A stretch of DNA of 11,593 nucleotides from Flavobacterium sp. (GTDB taxonomy: Bacteria > Bacteroidota > Bacteroidia > Flavobacteriales > Flavobacteriaceae). Location: positions 1 through 11,593 of the forward strand of contig JASLHL010000285.1 of assembly GCA_030152225.1 (NCBI GenBank), in the 5' to 3' direction. This document shows positions 6,858 to 11,593 of this stretch, one piece after another. A model generated the notes under the pieces. It did not search any database. It saw only the letters and a list, made by a program, of their open reading frames with translations, and had not been told where the DNA came from. Both the position numbers and the translations under genes were made by a program. Position 1 is the stretch's first letter; every line of letters starts with the position of its first letter.

Positions 6858-7172
6858 ATGAGAGTAGGTGATCGATTAAAAGAATACTTGGAGTTACAAA
6901 AAGTAAGTCGAAAAGATTTTGCAGAAGCCATTGGCGTAAACTACAATTCGCTTTCGCGTATGTTGACTGAAGGGAGATCCATGCAAACGGATACGATAGA
7001 AAAAGTCCTGCAGTATTTTCCAAACTTGAATGCGCGTTGGCTGATCACCGGTGAAGGATCCCCGGAACTCAAGATCGTGGATGCCGTATCTGTTGCGAAT
7101 GAATTATTGGCAAGTACTGTAATTAAAGCGCATTTAGAAGAAATCGTAATTCGCCAATTGAACAAAAAATAG
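6858..7172 (+). CDS. HTH transcriptional repressor, phage CI/C2-like (copy 2)
   Basis: 104 residues, a paralogue of the preceding gene. DRLKEYLELQKVSRKDFAEA, then YNSLSRMLTEGRSM and FPNLNARWLITGEGSPE mark the same HTH domain. I count about 36 identities in 68 aligned residues. The tail (ANELLASTVIKAHLEEIVIRQL) is a short helical segment, shorter than in copy 1 and with no S24 peptidase domain. The ATG is three bases after the upstream stop and GAGG abuts it, so translation is probably coupled. Base composition is less A+T-biased than copy 1, suggesting separate histories rather than a very recent duplication. It could be a co-repressor forming heterodimers or a replacement repressor picked up by recombination. 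Confidence 0.82.
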   Translation: MRVGDRLKEYLELQKVSRKDFAEAIGVNYNSLSRMLTEGRSMQTDTIEKVLQYFPNLNARWLITGEGSPELKIVDAVSVANELLASTVIKAHLEEIVIRQLNKK

Positions 7173-7262
7173 CCCAAACGTACCAATCACTTACCAATAT
7201 AAAAGTTAAAAGTCTGATTTATAAGTATATAAACAGGAGGGACAACCCCTTCCGCGGACGCA
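7173..7262. other. Possible element/chromosome junction with paired repeats and G+C-rich patch
   Basis: After the second repressor there is no gene. TACCAAT occurs at 7181-7187 and again at 7192-7198, 11 bases apart. A 26-base G+C-rich patch (7236-7261) in A+T-rich surroundings contains GGAGGG and CCCTTCC, which can pair, and ends GCGGACGC directly before a terminator. This could be an attachment-site remnant where the prophage-like cluster meets the metal operon, but no second att copy or integrase is in view. Confidence 0.25.
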
Positions 7263-7299
7263 AAAAAAAGCACTTATGAGGACCATAAGTGCTTTTTTT
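7263..7299. terminator. Strong bidirectional terminator
   Basis: AAAAAAAGCACTTATG (7263-7278) pairs with CATAAGTGCTTTTTTT (7284-7299) around a five-base loop AGGAC. The stem is 16 bp counting the A/T ends, with a T run after it on both strands. It would end rightward transcription from the repressor genes. Confidence 0.88.
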
Positions 7300-7354
7300 G
7301 TTAAAGTTTGCTTTTTTTTGTCATAAAGAGTGGAAAATGATAAAAGTCATGTTT

Positions 7355-7380
7355 TATGCATGCATAGCATCTTATATTTG
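7355..7380 (+). promoter_or_regulatory. Promoter-like TATATTTG box with 12-bp palindrome upstream
   Basis: TATATTTG at 7373-7380 matches the Bacteroidota -7 consensus TAnnTTTG. I see no good -33 TTTG. A perfect 12-bp palindrome, TATGCATGCATA (7355-7366), sits just upstream where a regulator would overlap the promoter. Transcription would start near 7387 and read into the hairpin-rich stretch below. Confidence 0.45.
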
Positions 7381-7386
7381 TAGTGT

Positions 7387-7593
7387 AATAAAATACAGCT
7401 ATAAAGAGAAATTAAGTTTCTATTTAGCTTGCTAGTAAACGAGGTTTGAGTGTCTTGTCCAAGACGGTTTACAGTAAATAAGTAGAAATGCTATGAAAAA
7501 GAAAAAGGATATTTTGTAGTTTGTGAGTTTGGCTACAGAATAGCATATTGTTGTTTGAAAAAAAAGCACTAATCGCTAGTTAGTGCTTTTTTT
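7387..7593 (+). ncRNA. Candidate structured non-coding RNA
   Basis: About 200 bases with no meaningful ORF but a promoter-like box before it and a terminator at its end. Three separate hairpins can be drawn. H1 has AGCTA/TAGCT (7397-7401, 7425-7429) enclosing AGAAA/TTTCT. H2 has GTAAAC/GTTTAC (7435-7440, 7467-7472) enclosing GTCTT/AAGAC with a four-base loop. H3 has ATGCTAT/ATAGCAT (7488-7494, 7540-7546) enclosing TGTAG/CTACA. Each is a nested pair of stems. The arrangement suggests a small RNA gene. I cannot assign it to a known class, and a flavobacterial 6S-type RNA is one alternative. Short stems can arise by chance in A+T-rich DNA, so confidence is moderate. Confidence 0.4.
7559..7593. 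terminator. Bidirectional terminator shared by the metal operon and the candidate ncRNA
   Basis: AAAAAAAGCACTAA (7559-7572) pairs perfectly with TTAGTGCTTTTTTT (7580-7593) around TCGCTAG. It begins seven bases past the stop of the HMA gene on the minus strand and also has a T run on the plus strand, so it can end both converging transcripts. Confidence 0.88.
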
Positions 7594-7599
7594 GTGCTA

Positions 7600-7935
7600 T
7601 TATCTTTCGTATTTACAACAGCTGTGCAAACCGTTGTACGCTTCATCTGTCGCCTTTACTGCTGCTGTATCGTGTCCTGCTTTAGCAATGGCATCTTGTA
7701 CTTCTTTTCCCGTTGTTTTTTTAGGGTTCAGGTAAACTGTTAGTTGCTGATCAGCAATTGACCAATCAACAGAGCGAACTCCTTTTACATCTAAAGCTGC
7801 TTTTTCGATGCGTTTTTTGCACATTTCACATTGTCCTTTTACAGCAATTACTTGTTTGGGTTGTTCTTTTTCTTGCGCTGATACAGCTGCACTAGTAAGA
7901 AGAACTAGAGTTAAAGTGGCAACTAATTTTTTCAT
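7600..7935 (-). CDS. Exported heavy-metal-associated (HMA/MerP-like) protein
   Basis: 111 residues. A signal peptide (KK then a hydrophobic core, ending VSA-QE near residue 20) sends it to the periplasm. Residues ~28-95 form an HMA ferredoxin-like domain with the metal-binding pair C36/C39 in GQCEMCKKRIE and the downstream AGHDTAAV segment. The C-terminus adds HSCCKYE (C106-C107), an extra possible metal site beyond the standard domain. The family binds Cu(I) or other soft metals and passes them between proteins. It lies 21 bases after the TonB-dependent receptor gene and ends at a strong terminator, so it is the last gene of the operon. Copper is the most likely metal, inferred from the CxxC motif and neighbours. 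MerP-type mercury binding is possible, but no mer genes are visible. Confidence 0.88.
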   Translation of the reverse strand: MKKLVATLTLVLLTSAAVSAQEKEQPKQVIAVKGQCEMCKKRIEKAALDVKGVRSVDWSIADQQLTVYLNPKKTTGKEVQDAIAKAGHDTAAVKATDEAYNGLHSCCKYER

Positions 7936-7956
7936 ATTGTAATTCGTTTAAGTTAA

Positions 7957-10200
7957 TTAATCAAGTTTAAAGCGTAATCCTGCATAGTACATGGAACCAG
8001 CAATTGGAGCGTAGACCATCGACGTGTCAAAATCTCCGTCAAAAGGATTCTGTGCATTGACAATTGGATTGCGTTGTTTGTAGTTTCCTATATTCTCACC
8101 TCCTACATAAAGTTCAAATTGAGGAGAAAATACTTTAGTGATCTGAAAGTTCATCAAGGAGTATGGATTAGATTCCTTTTTCATTTGATTGACAGTAGCA
8201 TATTGTGCTGTGGAGGTAATACGCTGTTTACCTAGCCAATTATATGTAAAATCAAACTTCCAATGCGCACCGTTCTCTTGCTCATTTGTCGTGTATTCCA
8301 CGTTTGCAAATAATCGGTGTTTGGGTTGATAGGCCTTTTCAAATGTACCCGTTTTTTGTTCTGTCGCAATATCGTAATACTTATAAGCAGAGCGCAAGTT
8401 TAAATTGCGAGCGAGGTTGTAGTTGACTTCTAGTTGAAAACTATTCGCATAGGATTTACCATCTAGGTTGTAGAATAACACTTGATGGGCATCATAATCG
8501 GCATCAACAACAATTTGATTTTCAAAATCAGTGCGATAAAAGTCTAACGTAACATCACCTTTTCGTCCAATTAGATGGAAGTTTTGGGTAAAACTCAACC
8601 CATAGTTCCAGGCAATTTCAGGATCGAGGTCATAGGTTTTTCCGTTGTTGCCTTCAATTTGAAACAGGCGATTTGTCGCTAAGAAGAGTTGATTCTCTGC
8701 AAAAATATTAGCTAGGCGTTTTCCCCTTCCTATAGAAGCACGCAATACGCTATTTTCCCACGGATTATAGCGCAAGTGTAAACGCGGCGTAGCAAATGCT
8801 CCCATGCGGTTGTGGTAGTCCACTCGCATACCCGCAACAATACTAAAGTCAGTCGTATTGTCATAGGTATATTCATAGAATGCTCCTAAAGCATTGTCCG
8901 TGCGATTGAAATTCCCATCAATACCTGGCACAAAAACTTGTTCGGTATATTGATCCAAGGTAAAACTAATCCCTGTTGTAAATTTGTGTAAGGTATTACT
9001 GATAATGGAGTTGAATACAAAATTGGAATACAGACTATTCTGTTTGATATCGTAGCGATTTAACCCAAAATAAGAATCTTGCTTGTGGTAGTTGTATGCC
9101 ACTTGAATTCCCGCACTTTGAAATGGTAAATCTGGAAATACATAACCGAGTTTGGTCGATAAATCTAATTTTTCTGTATTGATTTCAGAACCCCAAACAG
9201 TCGTTGATCCCTTGTCTTTATTCTTGTCAAAGTCAACTTGCCCAGCTACTTTATTGTCTTTCATATAGCGAGCGGTAATAAAATTGACAAGGCCTTTTTC
9301 GGCGTTGATATACTGCCAGCGGTTCATCACGTTGATTTGTTCTCCTTTGGGCATGTCTAAGAACCCATCGTGATTTTTGTCGTGATCTCCTGTTCGTAAA
9401 TTGCCGTGAATAAAGAGAGAAGAACTCCATTTGTCATTGATATGGTAGTTGCCATGTACGTTAGCTTCAAAACGCTCATCGGTAGATCCATATAGGTTGA
9501 CGAACAAAGGACGATCCGTTGCCGGTTTGATTAATTCGGTATTCAATTGACCGGAAATACTTTCATATCCGTTGATCACAGTTCCTGTCCCTTTCGTCAC
9601 TTGAATGCTCTCTACCCAGGTTCCTGGGGTAAAAGTCATCCCATATATTTGAGAGGCTCCGCGAACGGAAGGGATATTTTCTTCGGCAATTAAGATATAC
9701 GGACTTGTTAAGCCTAACATTTTAATTTGTTTGGTTCCTGTGATGGCATCCGTATAATTGACGTCTATTGAGGGATTGGTTTCAAAAGCTTCTGAAATGT
9801 TACAACAAGCCGCTTTCAATAGCTCACCACTATTCATGGTGAAACTATTCGTTGTTCCCTTGATTGAGCGACTGGTATTGCGTTGTTTGGTCTTAATAAT
9901 GACCTCTTCTAAAGACTCTTCAGGTTGTAGGACAATATGATAGGATTGGTTGGCCTTTACTGCTACCGTTTGGTTTTTATAACCAATATAAGAAATTGTT
10001 AGGGGCTCATGTTCTATATAGTTGAGCGTAAATTTCCCTTCCATGTCTGTGGCTACCCCCAAAGAGGCATTAGCATAGAAAACAGAGGCTCCAATTACTG
10101 GCGTATGGGTTTCATCTACCACTTGTCCTGTAATTGTTTGTTGTGCATATAGCGAAGTTCCTACAGTAAATACTGCAAGAGTAACTAAATTTTTTATCAT
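7957..10200 (-). CDS. TonB-dependent outer-membrane receptor, probably for copper or another metal
   Basis: 747 residues. A signal peptide ends near SLYA-QQ (residue 19). Residues ~22-93 form a carboxypeptidase-regulatory-like beta domain (ITGQVVDETHTPVIGASV, VATDMEGKFTLNY, ISYIGYKNQTV). The plug spans ~110-225 (IKMLGLTSPYIL, GTGTVINGYESISGQLN) and includes an unusual Cys pair at 132-133 (KAACCNISEAFETNPS). The remainder is a 22-strand-type beta-barrel ending MYYAGLRFKLD, with a terminal Asp instead of the usual aromatic residue. It imports a ligand across the outer membrane using TonB energy. The ligand is inferred to be copper or a copper complex from its position between an HYC_CC_PP-type and an HMA protein. 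The gene starts 78 bases after the upstream gene, with a perfect inverted repeat in that gap. Confidence 0.92.
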   Translation of the reverse strand: MIKNLVTLAVFTVGTSLYAQQTITGQVVDETHTPVIGASVFYANASLGVATDMEGKFTLNYIEHEPLTISYIGYKNQTVAVKANQSYHIVLQPEESLEEVIIKTKQRNTSRSIKGTTNSFTMNSGELLKAACCNISEAFETNPSIDVNYTDAITGTKQIKMLGLTSPYILIAEENIPSVRGASQIYGMTFTPGTWVESIQVTKGTGTVINGYESISGQLNTELIKPATDRPLFVNLYGSTDERFEANVHGNYHINDKWSSSLFIHGNLRTGDHDKNHDGFLDMPKGEQINVMNRWQYINAEKGLVNFITARYMKDNKVAGQVDFDKNKDKGSTTVWGSEINTEKLDLSTKLGYVFPDLPFQSAGIQVAYNYHKQDSYFGLNRYDIKQNSLYSNFVFNSIISNTLHKFTTGISFTLDQYTEQVFVPGIDGNFNRTDNALGAFYEYTYDNTTDFSIVAGMRVDYHNRMGAFATPRLHLRYNPWENSVLRASIGRGKRLANIFAENQLFLATNRLFQIEGNNGKTYDLDPEIAWNYGLSFTQNFHLIGRKGDVTLDFYRTDFENQIVVDADYDAHQVLFYNLDGKSYANSFQLEVNYNLARNLNLRSAYKYYDIATEQKTGTFEKAYQPKHRLFANVEYTTNEQENGAHWKFDFTYNWLGKQRITSTAQYATVNQMKKESNPYSLMNFQITKVFSPQFELYVGGENIGNYKQRNPIVNAQNPFDGDFDTSMVYAPIAGSMYYAGLRFKLD

Positions 10201-10232
10201 TTTTTACGAATAAATAGTAATACATAATAGGG

Positions 10233-10260
10233 GTTTGACCTATAAATAATGGGGTCAAAC
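10233..10260. promoter_or_regulatory. Inverted repeat GTTTGACC-N12-GGTCAAAC before the receptor gene
   Basis: GTTTGACC (10233-10240) and GGTCAAAC (10253-10260) are perfect 8-bp inverted arms around a 12-base A+T-rich spacer, 32 bases upstream of the receptor start. No T run follows, so it is not an ordinary terminator. It fits a dimeric regulator's operator or a 5'-leader hairpin controlling receptor expression relative to the upstream gene. Confidence 0.55.
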
Positions 10261-10278
10261 TAAAATGTAAAATAAAAT

Positions 10279-10761
10279 TTAGGCGTAAAAGACTAAGCGA
10301 CAATAGAGTTGATAGAGTGGAGGGGCATTGGCCTCCAAGTAATAAGCAAGTGTTTCCTGTTTCTGAGTAGGAACGTACGCCCATGGCGTAGTAAGTGTTG
10401 TCCAGCTGTAGTCAGGTAAGATAAAATCGAAATGAGGAGCATAAACCTGTTGAATGTTGTGATCTGATGGATTGGATTTAATCAACTCATCTTGGCAACA
10501 TTTTTTATCTGCAAATTTCTTTACGGGTTGTTGAACAGGTTTTTGAGTGGAACAACAAGACTTTTCTTCTTGTTGCTCTTCTGCTTTCATTTCTGCTTCC
10601 ATCATGCATCCTGTTTCCTGATGTGCTTGATGGGTATGCGTATAACGCAGCGGACTGTAATGCGCTTCGCCTTGACAATAGTGCACACTCATTGACCATC
10701 CAATATTCGAGAATAGGAAGATCAATAAAAATAGCATACTGACAAGTTGTTTCTTTAGCAT
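10279..10761 (-). CDS. HYC_CC_PP family protein, exported and metal-associated
   Basis: 160 residues. An N-terminal hydrophobic stretch (LVSMLFLLIFLFSNIGWSMS) is a signal peptide or anchor. It carries all three landmarks that name the family: HYC at 27-29, Cys-Cys pairs at 69-70 and 88-89, and PP near the C-terminus (NAPPLYQLYCRLVF, 146-158). Between these are His (THTHQAHQ, 41-48), C52 followed by MM, and more Met, all good soft-metal ligands. The family's biochemical role is not established as far as I know. Linkage to a TonB receptor and an HMA protein points to periplasmic copper binding or sensing. It is the first gene of the operon. The ATG at residue 1 is almost on top of the promoter-like box, so the Met at residue 9 is an alternative start. 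Confidence 0.82.
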   Translation of the reverse strand: MLKKQLVSMLFLLIFLFSNIGWSMSVHYCQGEAHYSPLRYTHTHQAHQETGCMMEAEMKAEEQQEEKSCCSTQKPVQQPVKKFADKKCCQDELIKSNPSDHNIQQVYAPHFDFILPDYSWTTLTTPWAYVPTQKQETLAYYLEANAPPLYQLYCRLVFYA

Positions 10762-10765
10762 GAAA

Positions 10766-10773
10766 CAAAAATA
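10766..10773 (-). promoter_or_regulatory. Promoter -7 box TATTTTTG for the metal operon
   Basis: On the minus strand TATTTTTG fits TAnnTTTG and lies only four bases before the ATG at 10761. If it is used, the transcript would be leaderless or begin inside the annotated gene. In such an A+T-rich stretch a chance match is possible. Confidence 0.35.
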
Positions 10774-10861
10774 AGAAAAAAAGCACTATTTTGACAGAAT
10801 AGAAAGTTTTTTGTATAAAATATAGGCCTGAAAAAAGAAAAAATGCCTAGAAGGAATCCCT

Positions 10862-10869
10862 TATCTTTG
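10862..10869 (+). promoter_or_regulatory. Promoter -7 box TATCTTTG for the GAF-domain gene
   Basis: TATCTTTG matches TAnnTTTG exactly and ends 20 bases before the ATG at 10890, the usual distance for a short leader in Bacteroidota. No clear -33 TTTG is seen. Confidence 0.6.
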
Positions 10870-10889
10870 GTGACTAAAAACAAAACAAG

Positions 10890-11351
10890 ATGCAAACGAT
10901 ATATCAAACACTATTAGCAGAAACCCTACAAATTATAGCTAGTGAAGCTACAGTGACAGAAAAATTACAACTCATTTGCGAGGTATTGGAAAAGCGCATA
11001 GCTCACTATGATTGGGTGGGGTTTTATTTTGCAGATACTGAAAAACGCGTATTGCACTTAGGTCCATATAAAGGAGAAGCAACGGATCATACACTTATTC
11101 CTTTCGGAAAGGGAATCTGTGGGCAAGTGGCAGAAAGCAATCAAACCTTTTTGGTAGAAGATGTCACGGCTCAAACCAATTACATTGCTTGTAGCATGAC
11201 GGTAAAATCTGAAATTGTCGTACCTTTATTCGTTGCGGGAAAGAATATTGGGCAGTTGGACATTGATTCACATACGTTGAATGCCTTCACAAAAGAGGAC
11301 CAAGCATTCTTGGAAACGCTTAATGCGTCCATCGCTTCTTTATATGTATAA
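10890..11351 (+). CDS. GAF-domain protein, free methionine-(R)-sulfoxide reductase-like variant
   Basis: 153 residues, essentially a single GAF domain, the usual length for fRMsr. Landmarks are DWVGFYF (41-47), the GKGICGQ loop with C77, YIACSMTVKSEIVVPL with C101 and E108, and GQLDIDSH with D124 and D126. The family reduces free methionine-R-sulfoxide in the cytosol using thioredoxin, with the third Cys (C118 in E. coli) catalytic. C77 and C101 keep the family's 24-residue spacing, but the first Cys (C84 in E. coli) is replaced by H67, so disulfide chemistry would have to use C77. The ACDAA signature is also changed to ACSMT. It may be an active variant or a GAF sensor. It is a single gene with its own promoter-like box, followed by rpsO. 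Confidence 0.8.
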   Translation: MQTIYQTLLAETLQIIASEATVTEKLQLICEVLEKRIAHYDWVGFYFADTEKRVLHLGPYKGEATDHTLIPFGKGICGQVAESNQTFLVEDVTAQTNYIACSMTVKSEIVVPLFVAGKNIGQLDIDSHTLNAFTKEDQAFLETLNASIASLYV

Positions 11352-11383
11352 ATAATTGCCTGTGAGGAGATTATTATTTTTTT
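11351..11383 (+). terminator. Weak terminator-like hairpin after the GAF gene
   Basis: AATAAT (11351-11356) can pair with ATTATT (11370-11375) around a 13-base loop, followed by a T run. The stem is short and all A/T, so it is only a possible terminator. Confidence 0.3.
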
Positions 11384-11426
11384 TAAAATAAATCGTGAAC
11401 TGTGATGTAGATTTAAAAAATAAAAT

Positions 11427-11434
11427 TACCTTTG
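11427..11434 (+). promoter_or_regulatory. Promoter -7 box TACCTTTG for rpsO
   Basis: TACCTTTG is an exact TAnnTTTG match 56 bases before the rpsO ATG, giving a leader of about 50 bases, long enough for translational control as seen for S15 in other bacteria. Confidence 0.6.
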
Positions 11435-11490
11435 CAATTGAATTTTAGAACACTAGAATTCGTACATAAAAATCATTAAAGAATATTGGC

Positions 11491-11593
11491 ATGTATTTAA
11501 CAAAAGAAAAAAAGGCTGAGATCTTCCAACAACACGGAGGTGTAGCTGCAAACACAGGATCTGCAGAAGGACAAATTGCTTTGTTCACTTACA
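11491..11593 (+). CDS. rpsO: 30S ribosomal protein S15, 5' part (cut by the window edge)
   Basis: The first 34 codons of an ORF open to the edge. It begins MYLTKEKKAEIFQQHGG and continues NTGSAEGQIALFTY, which matches the N-terminus of bacterial S15 as found in Flavobacteriia (the GSAEGQIALFT block is the S15 hallmark). S15 binds 16S rRNA early in assembly of the small-subunit platform. The full protein is about 89 residues, so the rest lies beyond the window. It has its own promoter-like box. Confidence 0.93.
   Translation, partial: MYLTKEKKAEIFQQHGGVAANTGSAEGQIALFTY

Noticed and set aside
6683..7186. Minus-strand open frames across the two repressor genes
   Set aside because: The plus strand carries two clear paralogous HTH domains. 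The minus frames are Ser/Leu-rich shadows.
7236..7262. G+C-rich patch as the 3' end of a tRNA or tmRNA
   Set aside because: There is no T-loop GTTCRA-type sequence, no CCA and no matching acceptor strand, so no RNA gene can be called. It is kept only as a possible junction.
7493..7519. Eight-codon ORF MKKKKDIL in the ncRNA region
   Set aside because: It is too short, overlaps hairpin H3, and has no sign of leader-peptide control of a downstream gene.
10112..10384. Minus-strand frame bridging the HYC_CC_PP-type gene and the receptor start
   Set aside because: It overlaps two better-supported genes in another frame and its sequence has no recognisable feature.
10505..10786. Minus-strand frame overlapping the HYC_CC_PP-type gene
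   Set aside because: The other frame has the family's HYC, CC and PP landmarks plus a signal peptide, so this one is a shadow.
1..11593. Search for CRISPR arrays, insertion sequences, rRNA and tRNA
   Set aside because: No regularly spaced repeats longer than about 20 bases, no transposase or integrase frame, and no tRNA/rRNA signature were seen.

Overview
The window looks like part of a Flavobacteriaceae genome (Bacteroidota), possibly Myroides-like. The reasons are low G+C, several matches to the Bacteroidota promoter -7 box TAnnTTTG, a TonB-dependent receptor with an N-terminal carboxypeptidase-regulatory-like domain, an HYC_CC_PP-type protein, and the start of a flavobacterial-type rpsO. 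The genus is an inference only.

Layout. (1) About 1-6305, minus strand: a tightly packed cluster that reads as the replication/early region of a prophage or related integrative element. In transcription order it holds a small HTH-like protein (6305-6042), a terminator-like hairpin, a LuxR-type HTH regulator with a Cys cluster, an uncharacterised helical protein, a very large DnaG-type primase fused to an AAA+-like NTPase, an aromatic-rich small protein, an acidic small protein, a 115-residue P-loop protein, a P22-type antirepressor N-domain protein, and the first codons of a further gene running off the left edge. (2) 6306-6455: a divergent control region with three 11-bp-phased repeats and three ATGTGTT heptamers. 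(3) 6456-7172, plus strand: two adjacent paralogous HTH repressor-like genes. Together (1)-(3) have the logic of a lysogeny switch: repressors to the right, a Cro-like small protein and the replication genes to the left, with an antirepressor further down the early operon.

(4) 7173-7599: 427 bases with no protein gene. It holds paired direct repeats, a short G+C-rich patch that may mark the element/chromosome junction, a strong terminator, and a candidate structured non-coding RNA (promoter-like box, three nested hairpins, terminator). (5) 7600-10761, minus strand: a probable copper-handling operon of an HYC_CC_PP-type exported Cys/His/Met-rich protein, a TonB-dependent outer-membrane receptor and an exported heavy-metal-associated (HMA) protein. 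All three carry adjacent Cys-Cys pairs. A perfect inverted repeat lies in front of the receptor gene. (6) 10890-end, plus strand: chromosomal housekeeping genes, namely a GAF-domain protein related to free methionine-(R)-sulfoxide reductase and the 5' part of rpsO, each behind a TAnnTTTG box.

No integrase, transposase, tRNA, rRNA or CRISPR array is visible. The points most worth following are the candidate ncRNA, the 11-bp-phased operator array with its paired repressors, the primase with about 70 extra residues inside its TOPRIM domain, and the CC-motif metal operon.
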